From an uncultured Eubacteriales bacterium (GTDB taxonomy: Bacteria > Bacillota > Clostridia > Tissierellales > Peptoniphilaceae), in assembly GCA_902488815.1 (NCBI GenBank), contig CABTXP010000019.1:1-26187 (forward strand): 26,187 nt of DNA, written 5' to 3'. The notes under the pieces were generated by a model that was not told where the DNA came from, did not search any database, and was given only the letters and a program-made list of their open reading frames with translations. Below are positions 7,599-14,908 of the stretch, one piece after another. Positions within the stretch are counted from its first letter, which is position 1. Every line of letters begins with the position of its first letter. Position numbers and translations under genes: made by a program.

Positions 7599-7978
7599 CT
7601 TAATGTAATTGTATGCTAGATATTTTATGCAAAACCCCGATTATATTATATTTGAGCTTAATATATTTTTTTATATATAAAGATCTATCTGATTATCAAT
7701 TTTGTCAGCAAATTAAATTTTTTAGTGCATTTTGTATAAAATCCGTTCTCATTAGAAAATTAAAAATTTCAATCCGGGATAAATTTATTTTAATTAACAT
7801 TCATATTTAATGAGAAAATTATTTTTACATTAGATCAAATACTAAACGATTATAAATTTTCATTAGTTCAAAACAATTTCCATATTTAAAAAATATTTAC
7901 TCTTGTTAAATATACGTAGATTCATATGAATTAGAAGAAATTGTTCAGACTAATTAAAACATATGTTCGAATATTTTT

Positions 7979-8548
7979 TTATGCTTTCATCTTTCTTGAT
8001 CCCGGTTTTGTAACAGGAATTTCCGCAAGCCATTTGGGAACGTCATCGGGATCAAATGTTTGGATATCTATTTTTGTTCCGTAGTACAAGGGTAGACCTA
8101 CCTCTTCCCTTCCGCTGCGATTTACTATACAAGCAATGCCTATTACTTCACCTCCCATTTCTTCAATGACATTTTTGGTTTCCATAGATGAAACACCTGT
8201 TGTCACAACATCTTCGGCTATTAAAACCTTTTGGCCTTTTAAAATTTCAAAACCTCTGCGAAGTGTCATTTTGTTGTCACCACGTTCAGTGAATATGGCG
8301 GGCTTTTGCAATTGTCTGCCTAACTCATAGGCAACTATTATTCCGCCCATAGCAGGTCCGCATATAACATCTACGTTCACATCTTTTAATTTCTCTGCTA
8401 TTACCTTACATGCCTTGTCAGCTTTGTCAGGGTGTTGTAAAAGTTTTGCACATTGTACGTATTTATCGCTGTGTTTACCTGATGACAATAAAAAATGTCC
8501 TGACAATAGTGCTTCAGATTCTTTTAATAGTGTTAAAACCGTATCCAT
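7979..8548 (-). CDS. pyrE: Orotate phosphoribosyltransferase
   Basis: PyrE joins orotate to PRPP to make orotidine 5'-monophosphate. The 189 aa protein has the type I phosphoribosyltransferase fold, with the PRPP loop VLIAEDVVTTGVS at about residues 108-120, an N-terminal HFLLSSGKHSDKY substrate hood, and the GPAMGGIIVAYELG segment near 64-77. It is the shorter PyrE type resembling the Thermus/clostridial subfamily. AAGGAGAT precedes the ATG at 8548. It is the last gene of the pyr operon, 9 bases after pyrD. Confidence 0.95.
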   Translation of the reverse strand: MDTVLTLLKESEALLSGHFLLSSGKHSDKYVQCAKLLQHPDKADKACKVIAEKLKDVNVDVICGPAMGGIIVAYELGRQLQKPAIFTERGDNKMTLRRGFEILKGQKVLIAEDVVTTGVSSMETKNVIEEMGGEVIGIACIVNRSGREEVGLPLYYGTKIDIQTFDPDDVPKWLAEIPVTKPGSRKMKA

Positions 8549-8557
8549 TTTATCTCC

Positions 8558-9451
8558 TTATATAATATGTGTAATCTCTTTTAAATCTTTAATATTTTCT
8601 GATTTCATAAATTCATCAATGCCGTCGATTATCTCAATCATTGCCTTAGGGTTTACAAAATTTGCAGTTCCTACTTGAATTGCCGTTGCTCCTGCCATTA
8701 TAAACTCAATGGCATCTTGCCAAGTCATAATGCCGCCCATACCTACAATGGGAACATTTACTGTATCAGCCACTTCTTTAACCATGCGAAGGGCAATAGG
8801 CTTGATACAAGGTCCGGAAAGTCCTGCCGTAACATTGTCAAAGACGGCTTTTCTACTATAAATATCAATAGCCAATGCATTAAAAGTATTGACTAAAGAG
8901 AGAGCATCGGCCCCGTTTTCAACACATGTAGCTGCCATTTCTTTTATATTTTCCGCATTGGGGCTAAGCTTTACCATTAAAATCTTGTCCGTATATTTTC
9001 TGACTTCTGAGACAATTGTCGCCGCCGAATCACACTTAATACCGAAAGTCATTCCTCCTTCTTTGACATTTGGACATGATATATTTAGCTCTATAATCTT
9101 TATATCTGTCATTGAAATTTTTTCAACGGACATTATGTAGTCTTCGATTTTTGATCCGCCTATATTGGCAATAATTTCAGTATCTATACTTCCCATAAAA
9201 GGGAGTTCATCCTTTATAAAAGCATCAATGCCCGGATTTTGAAGGCCGATACTGTTCATAATACCTGCAGGTGTTTCGTAAATTCTAATTCCCGCGTTGC
9301 CGTCTTTATGGTTTAATGTGAGGCCTTTGGTAGAAATGCCGCCTAATTTATTTAGGTCGATATAGTCCTTATATTCTCTCCCAAATCCGAAAGTGCCTGA
9401 AGCCGCAATTACAGGGTTTTTAAGTTCAACTCCGCAAATATCTACCTTCAT
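8558..9451 (-). CDS. pyrD: Dihydroorotate dehydrogenase, class 1B catalytic subunit
   Basis: PyrD oxidises dihydroorotate to orotate on FMN. The 297 aa length, ELNISCPNVKEGGMTFG with the expected active-site Cys at 126, and the adjacent pyrK gene identify the class 1B enzyme, which passes electrons through PyrK to NAD+. Other marks are the N-terminal NPVIAASGTFGFG, NSIGLQNPGID near 66-76, and the FMN-phosphate-binding VGMGGIMTWQDAIEFIMAGA segment near the C-terminus. The start ATG shares ATGA with the pyrK stop, so translation is probably coupled. An NAD-linked enzyme suits an anaerobe without a quinone pool, which is inference. Confidence 0.96.
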   Translation of the reverse strand: MKVDICGVELKNPVIAASGTFGFGREYKDYIDLNKLGGISTKGLTLNHKDGNAGIRIYETPAGIMNSIGLQNPGIDAFIKDELPFMGSIDTEIIANIGGSKIEDYIMSVEKISMTDIKIIELNISCPNVKEGGMTFGIKCDSAATIVSEVRKYTDKILMVKLSPNAENIKEMAATCVENGADALSLVNTFNALAIDIYSRKAVFDNVTAGLSGPCIKPIALRMVKEVADTVNVPIVGMGGIMTWQDAIEFIMAGATAIQVGTANFVNPKAMIEIIDGIDEFMKSENIKDLKEITHII

Positions 9452-10176
9452 AAAATCACCTCGTCTTTTGAAAAAATAGGGCCTTCATGACATACTCTCT
9501 TCATGCCGTTAACAGTTTTTATGCTGCAACCTAAACAGGCACCGATACCGCACGCCATTCTCGCTTCCAAAGAATAGTATTCTCTATCACAAATATTTAA
9601 ACTTTTAAGAGACTTCATCATTAAATTCGGTCCGCAGGAGTACAGCGTATCAAAATCTTTTCCTATAATTTCAGTTACGTAACCTTTGTGTCCGACGCTT
9701 CCGTCTTCAGTAGCAATACTTACTTTGTCGGCGATTTTTTCAAACTCTTCAGTCAAATAAGGTTTCGTTCTGTAACCTAAGAAGACCTCAACATGTTTAT
9801 TTTCCGATTTTAATTTTTTGCAAAGATATAGAAGTGGTGCAATTCCAATACCTCCTCCGACAACGGCGACTTTTTTGCCTTTGATATTAAAACCGTTACC
9901 CAAAGGGCCTAATAGTTCAATTGTGTCGCCGGGCTTTTTCTTTGCCATAATTTCCGTTCCTTTGCCGACAACTTGATATAGGAAAGAAATTTCATTTTCT
10001 CCGACATCATAAATACTTATGGGTCTTGGAAGTAATGGATCCAAATTGCCGACCTTCAGCATGTAAAATTGACCCGGTGCGCCTTTTAAAGAAGTCTTTA
10101 GCCTCATTAAATATATATCATCTGAAACTTTTTTATTTTCTAAAATTTCTACAGATTTGTATTCTGATAGCTCCAT
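9448..10176 (-). CDS. pyrK: Dihydroorotate dehydrogenase electron transfer subunit PyrK
   Basis: PyrK carries FAD and a [2Fe-2S] cluster and moves electrons from PyrD to NAD+. In the 242 aa protein, RPISIYDVG (51-59) is the FAD-binding RxxS-type motif, VAVVGGGIGIAPLL (about 103-116) is the nucleotide-binding turn, and Cys 209, 214, 217 and 229 form the cluster site near the C-terminus. The start chosen is the ATG at 10174-10176, with GGGAGG just upstream. A longer in-frame start at 10215 lies inside pyrF and would add 13 residues with no homologous look. It overlaps the 3' end of pyrF by 28 bases and pyrD by 4. Confidence 0.95.
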   Translation of the reverse strand: MELSEYKSVEILENKKVSDDIYLMRLKTSLKGAPGQFYMLKVGNLDPLLPRPISIYDVGENEISFLYQVVGKGTEIMAKKKPGDTIELLGPLGNGFNIKGKKVAVVGGGIGIAPLLYLCKKLKSENKHVEVFLGYRTKPYLTEEFEKIADKVSIATEDGSVGHKGYVTEIIGKDFDTLYSCGPNLMMKSLKSLNICDREYYSLEARMACGIGACLGCSIKTVNGMKRVCHEGPIFSKDEVIL

Positions 10177-11012
10177 ATATCCTCCCGCATGTTTATTACA
10201 GCATTTCGTGCGCAAAGACCGATGTTGTCTTCTCCCTTATCTTCTTTTTTATAGGCAAGTATAATGCCCCTTGAGGAGTTTACGATGCCCTTGTTGTCAC
10301 TACCTAAGTATATGGAAATATCCTTTGCTTTGCCGCCTTGAGCACCGTAGCCGGGAATTAAAAACAATGTATCTTTATATCTGTTTCTAATTTCTACAGC
10401 TTCTTCGCTGTGTGTGCCGCCTACAACCATAGATAAAGCGGAAATTCCGTTTTTACCTATAAATTGTTTACCTAATTTTTCCAATTGATCTCCAACATGA
10501 TAGTAGAGAGGCTCGCCATTGTAGTTTAAGTACTCAATATCCTTAGCGCCGGGATTACTCGTCCTTAAAAGTACGAAAATTCCGTTGGTTCCTTTTTCCA
10601 AGTAAGGATAAAAATGTTCCAACGTATCAAATCCCATGTAAGGGTTGACAGTTATGAAGTCCGCTGCAAATTCTCCTTCAAAGTGAGCCTTCGCATATTC
10701 TTTTGCAGTTGAGGCAATGTCGCCGCGTTTAATGTCTCCGATACTTAAAAGCCCATTGTCCTTTAAATACTTCATTGTCATGGAGTAGGCCTTCATTCCT
10801 TCAATGCCCATAGCTTCGTAAAATGCGATTTGAAGCTTAAAAATTGCAACTAAGTCCTTTGTTGCGTCAATAATTTCTTTGTTAAAGTTAAATACATCTT
10901 TTTTCACATCCCCTGTTTTATATTTCTCAGGAATGTAGTCATAGCTTGTATCCAAACCCACACATACAAAGGATTTTGAATTTATCTCATCATACAATCT
11001 GTCTATAATCAT
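10149..11012 (-). CDS. pyrF: Orotidine 5'-phosphate decarboxylase, type 2
   Basis: PyrF decarboxylates OMP to UMP, the last step of the pathway. The 287 aa length and the SIGDIKRGDIASTAKEYA motif (catalytic Lys about 95, with Asp 93 and Asp 98) mark the longer type 2 family found in clostridia, actinobacteria and some proteobacteria. VCVGLDTSYDYIP near 16-28 and VGGTHSEEAVEIR near the middle also fit. AGGAAACA precedes the ATG at 11012, which shares ATGA with the pyrC stop. Its 3' end runs 28 bases into pyrK and contains the pyrK ribosome binding site. Confidence 0.96.
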   Translation of the reverse strand: MIIDRLYDEINSKSFVCVGLDTSYDYIPEKYKTGDVKKDVFNFNKEIIDATKDLVAIFKLQIAFYEAMGIEGMKAYSMTMKYLKDNGLLSIGDIKRGDIASTAKEYAKAHFEGEFAADFITVNPYMGFDTLEHFYPYLEKGTNGIFVLLRTSNPGAKDIEYLNYNGEPLYYHVGDQLEKLGKQFIGKNGISALSMVVGGTHSEEAVEIRNRYKDTLFLIPGYGAQGGKAKDISIYLGSDNKGIVNSSRGIILAYKKEDKGEDNIGLCARNAVINMREDIWSYQNTNL

Positions 11013-12181
11013 TGTTTCCTATACCTTACCTCTCCATCTACTATTGTGTATTCTATGCTTCCTGTAAATTCTTCTCCGATGAATGGACTGTTTTGCGATT
11101 TTGATTTAAAGTTTTCAACCTTTGTCTTTTTATTTAAATCTATAATTACAATATCTCCGTCGTAACCGGGCAACAGTCTGCCTTTATTTAATCCCAATAC
11201 TTTTGCACTGCCTAAACTCATCACTTTTGACAAAAGTTTTAAGTCGCATTTATTTTCTTCTACCAAGACTTTGTAGCAAATATAAAATGCAGTTTCAAGA
11301 CCGATCATGCCTGGAACACCCTTTTCCTTATCTTCAAAAGAGTGTGGCGCGTGATCCGTTGCGATACAATCTACATATCCATTTTTAATAGATTCTATTA
11401 AATATTCTACATCCGCCTTTGTTCTAATTGGCGGATTAACTCTGTAGTCACTGTCATACATGTACAAGTGGTGAGGAGTTACTTCCATAGTTATGTTGTA
11501 ACCATTGTCCTTACCTGCTTCCACGACTTTTATAGAATCGATTGTAGATACGTGAGAAAAATGAACCTTAGCTCCGGTCTTGCCTGCAAGGTAGACGTCT
11601 CTTATAGTGTGAACATCTTCTGCAATTCTGTAATCAATTGGTGAAAGTTCCTTGTCTTCTTCGTGAATCATTACACCTATATCTTTGTCTTTTAAAATTT
11701 TCATCAAATCATAAGACATTTTATTGCTAAAAATTCCCTTGCCGTCATCGGATAAAAATTTTACACTTCCGGGCAAAGTATTGAAATCAATAAATTCATT
11801 GCCCAAAAGATCTTTAGTTACTGCAAAGCATTGAAAAATATTTATTATGCCAATCTCTTTACTCCGTGTTACTATGTCTTCATAGACTGACGGAGTATCA
11901 ACTACAGGCTTGGTGTTCGCCATAAGGTTTACAGTGCCATAACCGCCTTTTAGAGCCGCCTGTGAGCCTGTAAGCAAATCTTCCTTGTAAGTAAATCCAG
12001 GGTCTCTAAAGTGGGCATGAGTGTCTATAAAGGCAGGCATTACAATTTTACCATTTGCATCAATTGAGTTTTCACAGGAAAAATCATTCCCTATCCCTTT
12101 TATTTTGCCATCTTCAACTAAAATATCAGCAACAACATTTGTATAGGCATCTATAAGTCTTCCGTTTTTTATTAAAAGCAT
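11009..12181 (-). CDS. pyrC: Dihydroorotase, class I type
   Basis: PyrC cyclises N-carbamoylaspartate to dihydroorotate with a binuclear zinc centre. In the 390 aa protein, DTHAHFRDPG (53-62) supplies two His ligands, VKFLSDDGKGIF near 138-149 the bridging Asp region, MEVTPHHLYMY further His ligands, and CIATDHAPHS the catalytic Asp. It is some 30-40 residues shorter than the usual class I enzymes (about 425 aa): the segment between HEEDKE and EDVHTI, normally longer and containing a VxAGxxAxRxG stretch, is compact. All catalytic motifs remain, so it should be active. The start ATG is at 12181, where TAATG joins it to the pyrI stop. Confidence 0.93.
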   Translation of the reverse strand: MLLIKNGRLIDAYTNVVADILVEDGKIKGIGNDFSCENSIDANGKIVMPAFIDTHAHFRDPGFTYKEDLLTGSQAALKGGYGTVNLMANTKPVVDTPSVYEDIVTRSKEIGIINIFQCFAVTKDLLGNEFIDFNTLPGSVKFLSDDGKGIFSNKMSYDLMKILKDKDIGVMIHEEDKELSPIDYRIAEDVHTIRDVYLAGKTGAKVHFSHVSTIDSIKVVEAGKDNGYNITMEVTPHHLYMYDSDYRVNPPIRTKADVEYLIESIKNGYVDCIATDHAPHSFEDKEKGVPGMIGLETAFYICYKVLVEENKCDLKLLSKVMSLGSAKVLGLNKGRLLPGYDGDIVIIDLNKKTKVENFKSKSQNSPFIGEEFTGSIEYTIVDGEVRYRKQ

Positions 12182-12612
12182 TATTCTTCCTCAATGTTGT
12201 ATATGTGGTCACAGTAGTCGCACTTATAAAGTTTGCTGTCTCTGTTTACAAGAGAGAAACTTGGCAAAACATTTCTTTCGCTATTAGTGACACAACGAGG
12301 ATTGGAGCATTTTAATACATCGTCAATGTGTTCAGGAAGTTGGATGTCAACTTTTTTAATTATTTTTTCGTTGTCAATTAAGTTAATAGTTAGGCCTTCA
12401 TCTATTACGCCTAATATTCCAAGGTCAATATCCAAGTTGTTTTCGATTTTAATCATGTCTTTTTTGCCTAACTTTACGCTATTTACATTCATGATTAAAG
12501 CAACAGTGTAATCAGCTTTGTCCAAATCCAATAATTTAAAAATTCTGTAGCCGCTGCCGCATTTAATATGGTCAATAACAATTCCTCTTTCAATTGAATT
12601 AATATTTAACAT
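12181..12612 (-). CDS. pyrI: Aspartate carbamoyltransferase regulatory subunit
   Basis: PyrI binds nucleotides (CTP/UTP inhibiting, ATP activating in the enterobacterial enzyme) and holds the PyrB trimers in a dodecamer. The 143 aa product has the N-terminal allosteric domain (IERGIVIDHIKCGSGYRI, residues 7-24) and a C-terminal zinc domain with Cys 102, 107, 131 and 134 (CSNPRC, CDYC). It sits directly between pyrB and pyrC, with one-base TAATG junctions on both sides. Its presence means feedback control can act on the enzyme, which fits the lack of an RNA attenuator upstream. Most Bacillus-type operons lack pyrI. Confidence 0.95.
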   Translation of the reverse strand: MLNINSIERGIVIDHIKCGSGYRIFKLLDLDKADYTVALIMNVNSVKLGKKDMIKIENNLDIDLGILGVIDEGLTINLIDNEKIIKKVDIQLPEHIDDVLKCSNPRCVTNSERNVLPSFSLVNRDSKLYKCDYCDHIYNIEEE

Positions 12613-13532
12613 TATCTCACTCCTAAAAGTTTTAATATAAGAGCCATTCTAACCTTTACGCCCATTTTAGCTTGTGTAAAATACAGTGCTCTCGGGTCGC
12701 TGTCTACATCAACTGCAATTTCGGACACTCTCGGTAGAGGATGAAGTACAGCCAAGTCTTCTTTTGCAAGCTTCATTTTTTCAGCATCTAATATATAACT
12801 GTCTTTTAATCTCATGTAATCCGCTTCGTTGAAAAATCTTTCTCTTTGCACACGAGTCATGTAGAGAATATCCAAGTGATCAATGGCTTTTTCCATGCGT
12901 TCTTGAATTTCAACACTGACACCTGCTTCTTTCAATTGGATTTCTACGTATTGAGGTATTTGAAGTTCTTCCGGAGAAATAAGTACGAATTTGTTGCCCG
13001 GATATCTTAACATTGCACGGATTAAAGAGTGAACGGTTCTGCCGAACTTTAAGTCGCCGCATACCCCTATAGTCAAATGATCAAGTCTGCCTTTTGTTTC
13101 TAAGATTGTAAGTAAGTCGGTTAATGTTTGAGTAGGGTGTTGGTGTCCTCCATCTCCTGCGTTTATTAGAGGCACTTCCGCATAGTTTTTTGCAAGTGTG
13201 GCACTTCCCTCTTTCGGATGGCGCATTGCAATAATGTCTACATAACCGGAGACAGTTCTAATTGTATCGGCTAAAGTTTCGCCCTTTGCAGTTGAAGAAC
13301 TTCCCGCTTCTGAAAAACCTATACAGTCGCCGCCCAATCTGTGTATTGCGGATTCAAAACTCAATCGCGTCCTTGTTGAAGGTTCAAAAAAAAGAGTCCC
13401 TAAAATTTTACCTTTACATGAATTGGCAAAATCCTCCGGACTCTTAATAATTTCCTGAGCTAAAATAAGTATTTCGTTAATCTCCTCTGTTGTGAAGTCG
13501 TCAATGTTTATTAAATTTCGACCTTTAAGCAT
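12612..13532 (-). CDS. pyrB: Aspartate carbamoyltransferase catalytic subunit
   Basis: PyrB condenses carbamoyl phosphate and aspartate, the committed step of pyrimidine synthesis. The 306 aa protein has FEPSTRTRLSFESA (STRTR at 52-56, carbamoyl-phosphate binding), GDGGHQHPTQTLTD, MTRVQRERF and VLHPLPR. The ATG at 13532 is chosen because AAAGGTG lies at the right distance upstream. Leftward-extended TTG codons at 13553 and 13550 would lie at the predicted transcript start and are unlikely. It is the first gene of the operon; the gene order is pyrB-I-C-F-K-D-E. carA/carB, which supply carbamoyl phosphate, are not in the window. Confidence 0.97.
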   Translation of the reverse strand: MLKGRNLINIDDFTTEEINEILILAQEIIKSPEDFANSCKGKILGTLFFEPSTRTRLSFESAIHRLGGDCIGFSEAGSSSTAKGETLADTIRTVSGYVDIIAMRHPKEGSATLAKNYAEVPLINAGDGGHQHPTQTLTDLLTILETKGRLDHLTIGVCGDLKFGRTVHSLIRAMLRYPGNKFVLISPEELQIPQYVEIQLKEAGVSVEIQERMEKAIDHLDILYMTRVQRERFFNEADYMRLKDSYILDAEKMKLAKEDLAVLHPLPRVSEIAVDVDSDPRALYFTQAKMGVKVRMALILKLLGVR

Positions 13533-13556
13533 ATTTATCACACCTTTCAACAAGAC

Positions 13557-13585
13557 AATTTACTATAATGAGGAGTTATTGTCAA
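13557..13585 (-). promoter_or_regulatory. Sigma-A-like promoter of the pyr operon
   Basis: On the minus strand, TTGACA (13585-13580) and TAAATT (13562-13557) are separated by exactly 17 bases. The expected transcript start is near 13550, only about 18 bases before the pyrB ATG. There is no room for a PyrR-binding anti-antiterminator or leader-peptide attenuator between promoter and gene. Confidence 0.8.
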
Positions 13586-13607
13586 TAGAATAAACATAAA
13601 ATACCAT

Positions 13608-13643
13608 AAAAAAATCGACATAATGTCTCCATTATGTCGATTT
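13608..13643 (-). terminator. Rho-independent terminator after the BMP lipoprotein gene
   Basis: A perfect 14-bp stem (13612-13625 with 13630-13643) and a four-base loop, followed on the minus strand by a run of T (13614-13608). It separates the lipoprotein gene from the pyr promoter. Confidence 0.93.
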
Positions 13644-13659
13644 CATTTGATTACTTAAA

Positions 13660-14775
13660 TTATTTTAAATTAGCTTGAAATTCTGCGAAAGATTCTTCAG
13701 TGTTAGGTACTATGATTTCATCATTAACGATTTTTTCTTCAATACCTTTAACTTTTTCAAGAACTTCAGGTGCTACGTTCTTATCACTTGTAGGTGCTAT
13801 ACCAACTGCGCCTTGATCTTTAAGACCGAAAGTTTGAGTTACTCCACCTTCAAATTTGTCGTTTTCAGCTATATCTTTTAATAAGTTGTAAACAACAACG
13901 TTAGCATTCTTCATTGCTGATGTTAATACTGCATCCGGTGCCAAGTCGTTTTGGTCACGGTCTACACCGATAGCCCATTTGCCTTGTTCTTCAGCTGCGT
14001 TGATAACACCGTCTCCTGCTCCGCCTGCTGCGTGGTAAACTACGTCAGCACCGTTTTGGAACATAGTGTTTGCAATACTTTTACCTTTTTGAGCATCGCT
14101 GAAGTTACCTACGTATTGAACCATACATTCAATATCTTCGCCTTTTTCTTTAGCTGCATATAAAACGCCTGCTCTATATCCATAGTCAAATTCAAGGATT
14201 AGAGGTGATTCCATACCGCCTACAAAACCAACTTTGTTAGTTTGTGAAGTTAAACCTGCAATGTAACCAACTAAGAATGATGGTTCATTTGCTTTAAACA
14301 TAAGACCTCTGATGTTTGCAGGAGCTTCTACAGTTCCGCCGTTAGTCGGGTCTACGTCAACTACAGCAACTTTAATTTCAGGGTATTTTTTTGCAAATTC
14401 AAATACGTCTTCTGCCATTTTGAATCCTGCTGCAATTAGTACATCAGGTTCTTGGTCAGCCATAGTTTCAAAGTTTTGTTTGTAATCGTCAGCAGTCTTT
14501 GATTCAACAAAAGTAGTTTCAAATCCGAATTCATCTTTTGCTTTTTGAATACCTTCCCAAACACCTTGGTTAAATGATTGGTCATTGATACCGCCTTCAT
14601 CAGTTACAAAACCGATTTTTAGAGTCTTACCTTCTTCTTTACCTTCTTGTTTTTCTTCGCTTTTTTCAGCAGGTTCTTTTCCTTCAGCAGATGCTTTGTC
14701 TTTTGCACCGCCACAAGCTGTTAGTACCATTGCAAGTACTAAAATTAGTGCGATAAGTGATGTTGTTTTTTTCAT
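13660..14775 (-). CDS. BMP-family substrate-binding lipoprotein (PnrA/TmpC-like)
   Basis: A secreted, lipid-anchored binding protein. Residues 1-20 form a lipoprotein signal peptide with lipobox LTAC, making Cys 21 the anchor, then an Ala/Lys/Glu-rich linker to about 45. The BMP domain (Bmp/Med/PnrA, PF02608) follows: IGFVTDEGGINDQSFNQGVW, DVLIAAGFKMAEDVFEFA, VGFVGGMESPLILEFDYGYRAG, and HAAGGAGDGVINAAEEQGKWAIGVDRDQNDLAP. Characterised members bind purine nucleosides for an ABC importer, so nucleoside uptake is the likely role. No ATPase or permease gene is beside it; it is monocistronic, with its own promoter and terminator. AGGAGGT precedes the ATG at 14775. Being next to the pyr operon is suggestive but may be chance. 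Confidence 0.9.
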   Translation of the reverse strand: MKKTTSLIALILVLAMVLTACGGAKDKASAEGKEPAEKSEEKQEGKEEGKTLKIGFVTDEGGINDQSFNQGVWEGIQKAKDEFGFETTFVESKTADDYKQNFETMADQEPDVLIAAGFKMAEDVFEFAKKYPEIKVAVVDVDPTNGGTVEAPANIRGLMFKANEPSFLVGYIAGLTSQTNKVGFVGGMESPLILEFDYGYRAGVLYAAKEKGEDIECMVQYVGNFSDAQKGKSIANTMFQNGADVVYHAAGGAGDGVINAAEEQGKWAIGVDRDQNDLAPDAVLTSAMKNANVVVYNLLKDIAENDKFEGGVTQTFGLKDQGAVGIAPTSDKNVAPEVLEKVKGIEEKIVNDEIIVPNTEESFAEFQANLK

Positions 14776-14798
14776 TTTTACCTCCTATTTACATTTCA

Positions 14799-14827
14799 AT
14801 TATATAATAGTAATTTTTAAATTACAA
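14799..14827 (-). promoter_or_regulatory. Promoter of the BMP lipoprotein gene
   Basis: On the minus strand, TTGTAA (14827-14822), a 17-base spacer and TATAAT (14804-14799), about 24 bases before the ATG at 14775. The leader is too short for a purine riboswitch. Confidence 0.75.
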
Positions 14828-14882
14828 TTTACTAAGGTCTAAATTTGAAATTTTCAAAAATTTTACACAATTGAAACAAAAT

Positions 14883-14908
14883 AAAAAATCGACTGTAAAA
14901 GTCGATTT
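14883..14908 (-). terminator. Rho-independent terminator overlapping the stop of the membrane protein gene
   Basis: AAATCGACT (minus strand, 14908-14900), a five-base loop, AGTCGATTT (14894-14886) and a T run to 14883. The stem begins within the TAA stop codon at 14909-14907. Confidence 0.88.

Larger units (their letters stand above)
6957..7978. other. Gene-free AT-rich kilobase between asnA and pyrE
   Basis: This stretch is visibly more AT-rich than the genes on either side. I see no credible coding region on either strand. The longest open frame, 65 codons at 7613-7810 on the plus strand, lacks a ribosome binding site and is rich in Ile/Phe/Leu/Lys as expected by chance. Structured elements inside it are a long imperfect hairpin ending in a T run on the minus strand (7171-7254), a smaller hairpin AACATA/TATGTT (7269-7290), a bidirectional terminator-like hairpin (7553-7598), and a palindrome near the pyrE stop (7956-7969). 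It could hold a small RNA, a decayed mobile element, or only long untranslated DNA; the sequence does not decide. Confidence 0.6.

Noticed and set aside
7613..7810. 65-codon open frame in the AT-rich gap
   Set aside because: No ribosome binding site, composition expected from AT-rich DNA, no recognisable motif, and it begins just after a terminator-like hairpin.
13533..13660. PyrR attenuator or riboswitch upstream of pyrB
   Set aside because: The 14-bp hairpin there lies upstream of the pyr promoter and terminates the lipoprotein gene; the true leader is only about 18 bases.
13608..14908. Two terminators around the lipoprotein gene share the core AAATCGAC, suggesting a repeat element
   Set aside because: The match is short, the loops and remaining stem differ, and terminator stems converge easily.
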